A stretch of DNA of 64,000 nucleotides from Ferrovum sp. (lineage in GTDB: Bacteria; Pseudomonadota; Gammaproteobacteria; Burkholderiales; Ferrovaceae), in NCBI GenBank assembly GCA_019456405.1, contig WJXM01000049.1:42225-106224 (forward strand), given 5' to 3'. A program made the position numbers and the translations under genes. Below are positions 57,101 through 64,000 of this stretch, piece after piece. Numbering within the stretch: position 1 is the first letter of the stretch; each line of letters starts with the position of its first letter. Under the pieces are notes generated by a model. That model saw only the letters and a program-made list of their open reading frames with translations. It ran no database searches and had not been told where the DNA came from.

Positions 57101-58766
57101 AGAAGGAAAAAAACATCATGCATACCTGGCGGGATTAGATAAATTTATACTGAGCCGCAGATGGATGAGATACTCTTTTTTGCGTATGCTTTTATGCAAA
57201 TGGCTGGATGGTGGTTATACAGGGAAAAAACTTAGAGTATTAGAAAATCAGTTGTATCAACTGGACGAAAAAAACAAGAAGTACCATGTTCAGTTTGATA
57301 TGGCAATCAGCAATCTAAGGAAATTAATAGTACAGCAAGTACAGAGTATAATAACAACCAACAATAATTTTCAAAAGTCTACAGCAGAAACATCGAGCAT
57401 GGCCGAAAAACATTTTGATTCTGAGTGGTATTTGCAGAGATATCCTGATGTGGCTCTCAGTGGTATGAATCCTTATGAACACTATAAAAAATATGGTAAA
57501 GAGGAGGGGAGAGAGATGCGTTACTTTTCTCTCCATAACAAATTATATGTTAATGAAGGAGTTTCTGAAAGTGTCAGTAATCCATACGAATATTATGCCA
57601 ATCTTTGTCTTGATGAAGAAAGGGATGCTGAGAAATTATCTCCGATAAAAGCCGAATACTTTGATAATGAAGCAATCAACTATTATGGTTATATTCGTGC
57701 GGTGAGTGGGTTAGGAAGTGCAAGTCGTAGTTATATACATGCCTTACAACATTGTGATAGAAAAGTAACAGCACTCAATCTTCCATGCGGTTTAGAAGAG
57801 ATTGATTTTCCTGTAGAGACCACCCCTAATGAATCCGCTATGTTTAATATTGTTCATATGAATGCGGACTCCATCCAATATTTTTTTAGTCGAATGGGCA
57901 AGGATTGCTTGGCTGGGCGATACAACATAGGATTATGGGTCTGGGAATTAGCTGCGTTCAGACCAGACTGGTACGATAGTTTTATGCCTTTTCATGAAAT
58001 ATGGGTCCCGAGTGAATTTTGCAAACAAAGTATATCAGCAATTTCTCCTGTGCCAGTGTATGTGGTTCCACATGTGGTTGAAGAGCAGATAATAACCGAT
58101 TCCAATAAGCGTAGTTACTTTAATCTGCCAGATGAAGTTTTTATATTTGGATATATGTTTGATTGCTCAAGTTCTATTGCCAGAAAAAACCCGTTTTCAC
58201 TAATCAAAGCGTTCAAGGAAGCGTATGCTAAAAGTGAGGATGTTATACTTCTTTTAAAGATTGCTAATGGTGATATGGATCCGGAGTTATATCATACTAT
58301 TCAAAAAGTTATCGATGGACATCATAATATTCGGACAATTGAGAGATCTCTGGATAAGATAGATGTTATAAGGTTTTTTGATGTAATTGACTGTTATGTA
58401 TCGCCGCATCGTACTGAAGGGTTTGGATTGACTATTGCCGAAGCTATGCTTGCAGGTAAGCCCGTAATAGCTACAGATTATGGTGGTTCTACTGATTTTG
58501 TAAAATCAGGACATGCTTATCCTGTGAGATGCGATTTGGTTCCTATCAGTCAGCAGCATGGTCCATATCTGCCCGGATACATTTGGGCAGAGCCTGATAT
58601 TGATCATCTTGTTGAGCAACTAAAAGATGTTTACGAGCATCAAGAGATTGCACTTTTACGAGGAAAAATAGCATGTAATTTTGTTAAAGAACAGTATTCT
58701 GTGGATCGCATCGCAGACATCATGACAAACAGGTTTAAAATGATATTACAAAAAACTCAAGGATGA
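54195..58766 (+). CDS. Giant fused sulfotransferase-like / coiled-coil / GT4 glycosyltransferase
   Basis: 1,523 residues. Residues 1-~240 are a sulfotransferase-like domain (VVLGMHRSGTSAVTCG, FGFKDPRLAKLLPFW, IRNPLSIARSLANRDG). A short domain FDPAWYVKKYPDIDP near 327-365 is followed by about 350 residues of coiled coil built from four 90-residue repeats (413-772), a DUF4214 domain (917-985; DERFIRCAYLTLLGRTPDADG), a second FDSEWYLQRYPDV unit (1074-1112), and a C-terminal GT4 glycosyltransferase with HRTEGFGLTIAEAMLAGKPV near 1,405. No membrane segment is seen, so it is probably cytoplasmic, working at the inner membrane with the exporter. It is markedly more A+T-rich than kpsT, three bases upstream. 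It may both glycosylate and sulfate the capsule; each activity is inferred from motifs only. Confidence 0.85.
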   Translation: MRPSKRIIVVLGMHRSGTSAVTCGLTALGVDLGNKLLPPVEGINAKGFFEDIDIYAFNMEILQAINSDWHCLAPIEPHDIETLNQKGYFLRAVDLLRRKTAGTPIFGFKDPRLAKLLPFWKPIFIHCGFDISYVLAIRNPLSIARSLANRDGFSHEKSYMLWLGHVLTSIKHTETYHRVLIDYDCLMEEPQKNLELVAKRLGLAKDAQAMQLYQSEFIDKKLRHTIYDENDLALDPACPPLAHELYVALLDAVTDNRQQQIELPEFYARTEIWINEFERLKSSLRLADQLTAQVNQLNQSIAVRNAEITGIVTSAIAQDPNIFKQEFDPAWYVKKYPDIDPSLVDPYQHYISYGISEGRIPSDNLIGFTRDGLLNALKEIQAQRDQSMALAEGQLQQIAEQKKENSKQTDILNQELQRLQMEYAAREHTHRTTIDSLQSELTNHLRNQAQKEQEISAQILGIQRQADTDKAALSQQYEAVIRELHDQKAENEWLTAERINILNQELQRLQTEYAEREHTHRTTIDSLQSELTNNLRNQSQREQEISAQILGIQRQADTDKAALSQQYEAVIRELHDQKAENEWLTAERINILNQELQRLQTEYAARELTHRTTMDSLQSELTNHLRNQVQREQEISAQILGIQRQADTDKAALSQQYEAKIQTLHDQKAEHEQISVERIQMLNQELHHLRSENETGKRVHAEAIVSLQNKLADNLGVQVQREREMASQLIALQQQAEQEKVKQAHGYGEQERVLHYRYAEREKKLIQQIQTDQQSHEQQKSEQRREYVEAFNKQLSIKQDEIHKLTRNWLATEQAQIQMISHLQHQLNSMRNTFLWRSTAPFRNLIRLLSVNNSVKDDAVLKSTEQVIEKIHQNGIIETQAETVDDTALNLASTLQNKTGVRDMSLSQYNTAVSTLDELLSYHDERFIRCAYLTLLGRTPDADGMGFYLKKIRSGTSKAEIIYQISSSKEGKKHHAYLAGLDKFILSRRWMRYSFLRMLLCKWLDGGYTGKKLRVLENQLYQLDEKNKKYHVQFDMAISNLRKLIVQQVQSIITTNNNFQKSTAETSSMAEKHFDSEWYLQRYPDVALSGMNPYEHYKKYGKEEGREMRYFSLHNKLYVNEGVSESVSNPYEYYANLCLDEERDAEKLSPIKAEYFDNEAINYYGYIRAVSGLGSASRSYIHALQHCDRKVTALNLPCGLEEIDFPVETTPNESAMFNIVHMNADSIQYFFSRMGKDCLAGRYNIGLWVWELAAFRPDWYDSFMPFHEIWVPSEFCKQSISAISPVPVYVVPHVVEEQIITDSNKRSYFNLPDEVFIFGYMFDCSSSIARKNPFSLIKAFKEAYAKSEDVILLLKIANGDMDPELYHTIQKVIDGHHNIRTIERSLDKIDVIRFFDVIDCYVSPHRTEGFGLTIAEAMLAGKPVIATDYGGSTDFVKSGHAYPVRCDLVPISQQHGPYLPGYIWAEPDIDHLVEQLKDVYEHQEIALLRGKIACNFVKEQYSVDRIADIMTNRFKMILQKTQG
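55431..56510 (+). repeat. Four tandem 270-bp coding repeats
   Basis: The string AATCAGGAA begins copies at 55,431, 55,701 and 55,971, and AACCAGGAA begins a diverged fourth at 56,241, each exactly 270 bases apart. The first three copies are near identical (including CAGATATTGGGTATTCAACG), so unequal crossover could change the coiled-coil length by steps of 90 residues without breaking the frame. Confidence 0.9.
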
Positions 58767-58769
58767 TTT

Positions 58770-60362
58770 ATGAATAGTATTTTGTCAATTGTTGTCCCTG
58801 TCTTTAATATTTCGAAAGCATTGTTACAAAAATGTATAGAATCTGTTCGAGCACAGAGCGATCCGAACTGGGAGTTGGTGCTTTGTGATGATTGCTCAAC
58901 AGATAATGAAACACTTGACTGTCTTGAGGCATACCGTGGTATAGATCATCGCATACGAGTTGTACGGAAACCTAATAATGATGGTATTGCTATTACAACT
59001 AATAAAGCAATCGAATTTACGATTGGAGATTTTGTTGGTTTTCTTGACAATGATGACGAGCTGGCAACAGATGCTGTTGCTGAAGTACACAAGTACATAC
59101 TTAATCATCCCGAGACTGATCTTCTATATACTGACGAAGATAAATTGGATGAGTATGATAACCATTGCGACTCGTATTACAAACCAGACTGGTCGCCAGA
59201 ACATATCCTCTCTTGTATGTATGTTCTTCACTTTACTGTTATTCGAAAAACGCTTTTGTGTAAACTTAAACTCCTTCGTTTCGAATTTGACGGTGCTCAA
59301 GACTACGATCTTGTGTTGCGAGCAAGTAAGGAAGCGCGTCACATAGGACACATCGCAAAAGTTCTTTATCATTGGCGAAAGATTCCTGGTTCCGCTGCCG
59401 ACATTGTGGACGCAAAGCCAAAGGCGTTAGATAATGCGGCACGGAGTTTATCGGATGTCATGGGGTGCCCTGTTGAACAGGGTATGCTTCTGGGCTTGTG
59501 GCGCGTACGTCCTTCGCTTGGCTCATATCCACCAGTCACTTTATTAATTCCAACAAATGATGTGGTCAAAGATGTTCCTGAGCGAGGGAAGATTAACTTA
59601 CTGGTCAATTTTCTCTGTAGCATTAAGGAAAAAACAACTTATCCAAACTATAAGGTTATTGTAGTGGACAACCACAACATGTCGAATGAAACCAAAGAAT
59701 CATTGGCAGCGCTTGATATGGACATCCGTATAGAAAGTTATCGGCAACAGCCCGGCCAATTCAGTTTTGCGGCGAAGTTTAATTACTGTTGGCCCTTAGT
59801 AGAAACCGAGCATGTAATTATTCTTAATGATGACATGGAGGTGATATCGCCTGGTTGGATTGAAGCGCTTCTTGAACCAATGCAGGATGATGGTGTGGGG
59901 ATCGTGGGTGCCCGTCTGCTGCACGCTGACCGCACTATACAGCATGTAGGTATGGTGTTGGGTGTGCATAACGGTGCGGCGCATATTTATCATGGTTTTC
60001 CTGCGGAATATGTGGGTTATAACGGATACACGCATGTAATCAGAAATTACTCGGCGGTAACAGGCGCATGTATGCTCACGCGGCGTAGCCTGTTAAAACG
60101 ATTGACTGGTTTTGACGAACGTTTCAGAATCGATTATAACGATGTTGATTATTGTTTGAGAGTTAGAGAACTAGGTTTTCGAGTGGTTTATACACCGTTT
60201 GCTGAGCTGTATCATTTTGAAAGTTATTCTGTCGTACGAGAGGTTGCTGATAGTAATGAAACGCTCCTTTTTCGTGATCGCTGGGCTGAAGTTATTTTCC
60301 GTGATCCATATTACAATGAAAACTTGCCTCGTGACCGACATGATTATGTTCATGTTTTGTAG
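58770..60362 (+). CDS. GT2 glycosyltransferase with two GT-A domains
   Basis: 530 residues. The first GT-A domain begins ILSIVVPVFNISKALLQKCIESVRAQSDPNW with GFLDNDDELA (DxD-like) and LLYTDEDKLDEYDN; the second begins PVTLLIPTNDV with VIVVDNHNMSNET, VIILNDDMEVISPGW, TGACMLTRRSLLKRLTGFDE and DVDYCLRVRELGFRVVYTP. Both carry acidic metal-binding motifs. It starts three bases after the large glycosyltransferase gene and is similarly A+T-rich. Probably adds sugars to the capsule repeat unit; donor and acceptor are unknown. An IS element begins 43 bases after its stop and separates it from rfbF. Confidence 0.9.
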   Translation: MNSILSIVVPVFNISKALLQKCIESVRAQSDPNWELVLCDDCSTDNETLDCLEAYRGIDHRIRVVRKPNNDGIAITTNKAIEFTIGDFVGFLDNDDELATDAVAEVHKYILNHPETDLLYTDEDKLDEYDNHCDSYYKPDWSPEHILSCMYVLHFTVIRKTLLCKLKLLRFEFDGAQDYDLVLRASKEARHIGHIAKVLYHWRKIPGSAADIVDAKPKALDNAARSLSDVMGCPVEQGMLLGLWRVRPSLGSYPPVTLLIPTNDVVKDVPERGKINLLVNFLCSIKEKTTYPNYKVIVVDNHNMSNETKESLAALDMDIRIESYRQQPGQFSFAAKFNYCWPLVETEHVIILNDDMEVISPGWIEALLEPMQDDGVGIVGARLLHADRTIQHVGMVLGVHNGAAHIYHGFPAEYVGYNGYTHVIRNYSAVTGACMLTRRSLLKRLTGFDERFRIDYNDVDYCLRVRELGFRVVYTPFAELYHFESYSVVREVADSNETLLFRDRWAEVIFRDPYYNENLPRDRHDYVHVL

Positions 60363-60482
60363 TACTGTATCCCTGCCAAGTGTTCTGTTAAGCTGAGTGG
60401 TTATCAGGTTGTTGAAAAACGAGGCCATCCTTACGGTTTATTCCTCATGAAACGAAGAAATTTCCCCAACTTTTCACCAATT

Positions 60483-60513
60483 GCGAGGTGTCGCCCGATG
60501 GCGCCATCCCTGC
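60483..60513 (+). repeat. Short interspersed repeat, copy A
   Basis: 31-bp core starting GCGAGGTGTCG and ending CCATCCCTGC, with an internal perfect palindrome GATGGCGCCATC. Lies near the left end of the IS5 element, outside the transposase frame. Related to copies B, C and D. Confidence 0.75.
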
Positions 60514-60646
60514 CAACCTCTTTTCAAGCCCTGAACCCGGCTATTTGCCATTATTTTGGTGCACGGTCAGTGATCAACCATAATTTTTCCATATTTGGGA
60601 CGGATTTCTCCCTATGCAGTAGACCATCTCCAACCAATAGGGGTTG

Positions 60647-60674
60647 GCAGGGATGGCGCGAAACGACACCTCGC
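60647..60674 (-). repeat. Short interspersed repeat, copy B
   Basis: 28-bp core, identical to copy C but inverted (plus strand begins GCAGGGATGG and ends CACCTCGC, then AAAAA). On the transposase strand it reads as ARCRFAPSLP at the C-terminal end. Confidence 0.8.
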
Positions 60675-60888
60675 AAAAATAGTCGCCATGCGTGTCAGGT
60701 TGCAAGCTGCAAGGGTAAAAGTTGTCTGCGCCCTCACCATGGACAATCCGGTGAACCTGGCTTTTCTCAGTCTCCCCACAGTCTTGGTCCAACCAAATAT
60801 TTCCTCGATTCGCTTGCGAATGTCCAGACTTATTCCGTATCCGGCATGTCGGGTAGTGCACCTATCGATGGCGCACCGCTTGGTTTTT

Positions 60889-60916
60889 GCGAGGTGTCGT
60901 TTCGCGCCATCCCTGC
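60889..60916 (+). repeat. Short interspersed repeat, copy C
   Basis: 28-bp core starting GCGAGGTGTCG and ending CATCCCTGC, preceded by TTTTT. It sits inside the transposase frame and adds about 12 codons (FRRDGAKRHLAK) between VARKD and TKRCAIDR without shifting it. Confidence 0.8.
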
Positions 60917-61415
60917 GAAAATCTTTTCTTGCCACATGAGGGGTGACCCCACGGTCGCGTACTGCCTATACAAACCCAGACACATCGTAGCCTTTGTCCG
61001 CTTCCAAGGTGGCTCTGTTTGTTCTGATCGAGCGAATCACCATGGTTTTTGCCGCATCCCTTTTGGCGGTGCCAGAGGCATGCGTGGTTTCGACATCCAT
61101 CGCCAGTCCATTCCGGTTTTCCATAAGCGCGTGTCCCAAGTAGCACAACCGGGATTTATCCCCTTCGCTCTTCTCGTACAACCGAGCATCGGAATCCGTG
61201 GTCGACTGATGGGTATCGATCGATCGAGTTTCCCCCTTGAACACCACCGTCGGATCGCGGCTACCACCCTCTGGCGGAGGCGTGTTTCCATCCTTCTTCA
61301 CAAAACTCTTCATCGAAGCCCAGGCTTCAATCAGGGTACCATCCACAGAAAAGTGTTCGTTAGACACCAACCTTTGCTATTCAGCCAATGCCAGAACCCG
61401 CCTATAAAGTTGTTC

Positions 61416-61443
61416 GCAGGGACGGAGCGTAGCGACGCCTCGC
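61416..61443 (-). repeat. Short interspersed repeat, copy D
   Basis: 28-bp diverged core (plus strand GCAGGGACGGAGCG at the left, GCGACGCCTCGC at the right, then AAAAA). It adds about 12-13 codons (LRGVATLRPCEQL) in frame between VARKF and YRRVLALAE of the transposase. Confidence 0.75.
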
Positions 61444-61983
61444 AAAAATTTACGAGCCACGGTTTCATTAAGCAGTCGGTCCCGGTTGGCACTGAATGTC
61501 GAGTGATTCCACACTTCCTCATCTATCCCCAACCCCACAAACCAGCGGTACAGCAGGTTGTAGTCAATATGAGCCACCAACTGCCGTTCGGATCGGATGG
61601 AAAACAAGGTCTGAAGCAAACTGGCCCTCAGCAATCGCTCTGGTGGAATAGAGACACGACCAAGATCGGCATACAACGCATCCAATTCGCTATCCATGGA
61701 TTCCAGAATCGCATCCCCCACCGGGCGCAATTTGCGCAGAGGATGATTAGCAAGGCTTTTTTTTTCCAGATTACGGTAACTAAACAGTTCAATCTGAGTA
61801 ATATTCGCTCCACGCATGGCACTCACTCTTCTTTGATTCAACAGGATTTATCTCATATTCCCTGTCCGTCTGGGACTGTTCCGGCCTTTTTCAACACCCT
61901 GTTAACAAAATCATAATGAATGTATCTTTTTTTTATTACCAAACCTTAGCGGTAGTAGCGCCCGTGTTTGCATTTGCCAAATT

Positions 61984-62754
61984 ATGAAAGCAATCATCCT
62001 AGCCGGTGGTTTAGGCACACGTATTAGCGAAGAGTCTCATCTAAGGCCAAAGCCCATGATTGAGATTGGCGGCAAGCCGATTCTCTGGCACATCATGAAA
62101 ATGTATTCTCATCATGGTGTTAATGACTTTATTATTTGCCTCGGATATAAAGGCTACATGATCAAAGAGTATTTCTCGAACTACTTTTTGCATATGTCTG
62201 ATGTGACTTTCTGCATGCGTGAAAACAATATGGAAATTCATCAAAAATTTGCCGAGCCATGGAAAGTAACTTTGGTCGATACGGGTGAACATACAATGAC
62301 CGGTGGTCGTCTTAAATGTGTGGCGTCCTACATTGAAGATGAAACCTTCTGTTTTACCTATGGTGACGGCGTTTCTGATATTGATATTTCCAGGCTGATT
62401 GATTATCACAAGTCTTCTGGTCGAAAAGCCACGGTCACAGCAATTCAGCCACCCGGTCGTTATGGTGCGCTACACATTGAAAACGGTGTAGTACAGCATT
62501 TCCAGGAAAAGCCAGCAGGTGATGGAGCCTGGATCAACGGTGGATTTTTTGTCCTTGAACCATCGGTTCTGGATTATCTTGATGACAATGAAACAATCTG
62601 GGAGCAACAACCTTTGCAGCGTTTGGCAATCGAGGGGCAGCTTTCTGCTTATCAACATGAAGGTTTCTGGCAGCCGATGGATACGCTGAGAGATAAAAAT
62701 CACCTTGAAGAGCTTTGGCATAGTGGCAACGCACCCTGGAAGAAGTGGAAATGA
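61984..62754 (+). CDS. rfbF: Glucose-1-phosphate cytidylyltransferase
   Basis: Makes CDP-glucose from CTP and glucose-1-phosphate, the first step towards CDP-deoxyhexoses. 256 residues, as usual for RfbF/DdhA. Nucleotide-binding signature [59 protein letters not shown] (metal-binding Asp), and [16 protein letters not shown]. The ATG at 61,984 matches the family start, but no ribosome site is evident; the upstream DNA was displaced by the IS5 element. It overlaps rfbG by ATGA. Confidence 0.94.
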   Translation: MKAIILAGGLGTRISEESHLRPKPMIEIGGKPILWHIMKMYSHHGVNDFIICLGYKGYMIKEYFSNYFLHMSDVTFCMRENNMEIHQKFAEPWKVTLVDTGEHTMTGGRLKCVASYIEDETFCFTYGDGVSDIDISRLIDYHKSSGRKATVTAIQPPGRYGALHIENGVVQHFQEKPAGDGAWINGGFFVLEPSVLDYLDDNETIWEQQPLQRLAIEGQLSAYQHEGFWQPMDTLRDKNHLEELWHSGNAPWKKWK

Positions 62755-63815
62755 ATTCAGATTTTTGGAGTGGTAAGCGAGTTTTTCTGACAGGGCACAC
62801 TGGTTTCAAAGGTGGCTGGTTGTCTTTGTGGTTGCAGTCCATGGGCGCAGAAGTTCATGGTTATTCACTTAGCCCGCCAACGGAAACCAATTTTTTTGGT
62901 GTGGCAGAAGTTGGTAAAGGTATGAAGAGCAGCGCCATTGCGGATATTCGGGATGCCGACAAGCTTCGTACTGCCATGCAGGCCGCGCAACCAGAGATTG
63001 TTTTTCATCTGGCTGCACAGCCTCTGGTGCGTTACTCTTATGTTCAACCTGCTGAAACTTATGCGGTAAACGTGATGGGCACGGTGCACTTGCTCGAAGC
63101 AGTGCGAGCAACGCCCGGCGTAAAAGTTGTGGTGAATGTCACGACTGACAAATGCTATGAAAATCGTGAGTGGATTTGGGGCTACCGCGAAAACGAAGCG
63201 ATGGGTGGCTTTGATCCTTATTCAAGCAGCAAGGGCTGTGCCGAGTTGGTGACTTCTGCGTACAGGAGATCGTTTCTTGAGTCGGCTGGGATCGCTTTGG
63301 CTTCTGCCCGCGCAGGAAATGTCATTGGTGGTGGCGATTGGGCTGCTGATCGATTGATACCGGATTTCTTGCGTGCCATGGATGCGGGAAAAACATTGGA
63401 AATACGTTCACCCCAATCCACGCGTCCCTGGCAACATGTGCTTGAGCCGTTGTCAGGTTATCTTTCGTTGGGAGAAAAGCTTTATGTGGAAGGGGCATCG
63501 TTTGCCGAGGGCTGGAATTTTGGTCCGGCAGATGATGATGCGCAGTCAGTGCGCTGGATTGTAGAGCAGTTGACAGAAATGCGAAAAGACATAAAGTGGA
63601 AATTCAACGAAACGCCGCAACCGCATGAGGCAAATTATCTAAAACTGGACAGCAGCAAGGCGCATGTCCAATTGGACTGGCATCCGCAATGGAGATTACG
63701 AACTGCATTACAAAAAACGCTAGACTGGCATGAGGCTTGGCGTAATGCAGAAAACATGAAGGTGGTTACCATGAGGCAGATCGCTGATTACCAATCCACA
63801 AAACAAAACGCCTGA
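62751..63815 (+). CDS. rfbG: CDP-glucose 4,6-dehydratase
   Basis: NAD-dependent short-chain dehydrogenase/reductase converting CDP-glucose to CDP-4-keto-6-deoxyglucose, the branch point to 3,6-dideoxyhexoses. 354 residues. NAD loop [46 protein letters not shown]; catalytic Tyr-x3-Lys in [13 protein letters not shown]; and [16 protein letters not shown] 62,751 overlaps the rfbF stop and is preceded by a GGAAG-type site; a GTG at 62,745 is less likely. The dehydrase gene rfbH, usual in such clusters, is not complete in the window. Confidence 0.94.
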   Translation: MNSDFWSGKRVFLTGHTGFKGGWLSLWLQSMGAEVHGYSLSPPTETNFFGVAEVGKGMKSSAIADIRDADKLRTAMQAAQPEIVFHLAAQPLVRYSYVQPAETYAVNVMGTVHLLEAVRATPGVKVVVNVTTDKCYENREWIWGYRENEAMGGFDPYSSSKGCAELVTSAYRRSFLESAGIALASARAGNVIGGGDWAADRLIPDFLRAMDAGKTLEIRSPQSTRPWQHVLEPLSGYLSLGEKLYVEGASFAEGWNFGPADDDAQSVRWIVEQLTEMRKDIKWKFNETPQPHEANYLKLDSSKAHVQLDWHPQWRLRTALQKTLDWHEAWRNAENMKVVTMRQIADYQSTKQNA

Positions 63816-63846
63816 TTATGTCTCTATCTCAGGCCGTACTGGATAA

Positions 63847-63862
63847 CTGTATAGATATACAG
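63847..63862. promoter_or_regulatory. LexA (SOS-box) like operator
   Basis: CTGTATAGATATACAG fits the CTGT-N8-ACAG SOS-box consensus; the wider ACTGTATA GA TATACAGT is a perfect 8+2+8 inverted repeat. It lies about 40 bases upstream of the start of the transposase fragment at the window end. LexA binding is inference from the match to the known consensus. Confidence 0.55.
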
Positions 63863-63899
63863 TATGCTGACCTCTTGCGAAAACCGTTTGAGGTGAACC

Positions 63900-64000
63900 A
63901 TGGCGATCAACAGTATCCAGTTTCAGAAGGGGTTGTCGATGAGTGAATTCATCGTGCACTACGGACGTGAGGACCAGTGCGAAGCCGCTTTCATCCAGGC
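63900..64000 (+). CDS. IS1595-type transposase, N-terminal start (truncated by window end)
   Basis: The open frame from ATG 63,900, with GAGGTG about eight bases upstream, begins AINSIQFQKGLSMSEF then VHYGREDQCEAAF, the N-terminal pattern of IS1595-family transposases (a helix before a zinc-ribbon). It runs off the right edge, so catalytic residues are not visible and intactness cannot be judged. The left inverted repeat of the element was not identified. Confidence 0.7.
   Translation, partial: MAINSIQFQKGLSMSEFIVHYGREDQCEAAFIQ

Larger units (their letters stand above)
60612..61817 (-). pseudogene. IS5-family transposase with two in-frame amber stops
   Basis: The frame runs from MRGANITQIELFSYRNLEKK (ATG 61,817) through LLRASLLQTLFSIRSERQL, YRWFVGLGIDEEVWNHSTF, SNEHFSVDGTLIEAWASMKSF, ADKGYDVSGFV, and KRIEEIFGWTKTVG (the DDE-domain C-terminal part). 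TAG codons at minus-strand 61,379-61,377 and 60,968-60,966 both replace what should be Gln (CAG), and no frameshift is needed between segments: all parts lie in the same frame. Short insertions (FRRDGAKRHLAK near 60,900; RGVATLRPCEQL near 61,430) are in frame. The protein cannot be made whole without suppression, so I call it a pseudogene. Confidence 0.85.
60405..61901 (-). mobile_element. Decayed IS5-type insertion sequence
   Basis: About 1.5 kb bounded by imperfect inverted repeats: CAGGTTGTTGAAAAACGAGG at the left end (60,405) and, on the other strand, CAGGGTGTTGAAAAAGGCCG at the right end (61,901). Possible short target repeats TTA flank both ends (60,401-60,403 and 61,902-61,904). It carries a broken IS5-family transposase on the minus strand and at least four short interspersed repeats. 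It interrupts the capsule locus between the GT2 gene and rfbF. Confidence 0.85.

Noticed and set aside
60447..61916. Plus-strand open frame of 489 codons across the IS5 element
   Set aside because: It is antisense to the transposase, whose residues match a known family; codons and composition do not look like a protein, so it is a shadow.
1..64000. CRISPR arrays, tRNA and rRNA genes
   Set aside because: No regularly spaced short repeats, no cloverleaf with a TTCGA-type T-loop and no rRNA-like stretches were found by eye.

Overview
The window looks like chromosomal DNA of a betaproteobacterium. The order hda - HAD phosphatase - pcnB - folK - panC with a divergent AI-2E/PerM - purM pair, and the block cysI - DUF934 - cysH - cysD - cysN, are arrangements I know from that class. 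Assignment below class level is a guess; an autotrophic or iron/sulfur-oxidising member would fit the phosphoketolase/acetate kinase pair, but nothing here proves it. All calls come from reading the sequence and recalling families; no search was run.

Layout. (1) 1-16,200, G+C-rich housekeeping: the end of a phosphoketolase gene, ackA, atpG-atpC (no atpD between them), alaS; then leftward panC, folK, pcnB, a HAD phosphatase, hda and an AI-2E transporter; then rightward purM, purN, an RNA m5C methyltransferase, an MscS channel and a fatty-acid desaturase. (2) 16,200-21,420: assimilatory sulfate reduction (cysI, DUF934, cysH of the APS-reductase type, cysD, cysN). (3) 21,480-30,360: signalling and surface genes: an EexN-like lipoprotein, a PAS-GGDEF-EAL protein, DUF1178, a sulfotransferase, a LuxR-type response regulator with its histidine kinase, an outer-membrane barrel and a large lipoprotein. 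(4) 30,690-39,400: a two-partner secretion pair, a 2,284-residue exoprotein with GLUG repeats and its TpsB transporter. (5) 39,440-42,600: an ABC-F ATPase and an AAA/DUF4143 ATPase. (6) 42,760-63,815: a capsule locus. It comprises a 2,515-residue type I PKS/FAS, an alpha-oxoamine synthase, KpsE/KpsM/KpsT-like export genes, a 1,523-residue sulfotransferase/coiled-coil/glycosyltransferase, a GT2 enzyme, a decayed IS5-type element, and CDP-glucose genes rfbF-rfbG. The window ends in the start of an IS1595-type transposase.

How it fits together. The PKS and oxoamine synthase match the pairs known from rkp (Sinorhizobium) and wcb (Burkholderia) capsule loci. They probably make an amino-ketone lipid on which an ABC-exported polysaccharide is anchored. 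The glycosyltransferases, two sulfotransferases and CDP-sugar genes would build or decorate the polymer, while the exoprotein, the c-di-GMP enzyme and the two-component system point to a regulated sticky surface. From 54,192 rightwards the DNA is clearly more A+T-rich, so the sugar-assembly half of the locus was probably acquired separately from the lipid and export half.

Most worth a second look: the PKS-oxoamine-export unit with the huge fused sulfotransferase/glycosyltransferase; the exoprotein with a propeller-like insertion next to a similar lipoprotein; and a family of roughly 28-bp repeats, at least two of them inserted in frame inside the IS5 transposase, whose frame is otherwise broken only by two amber codons.
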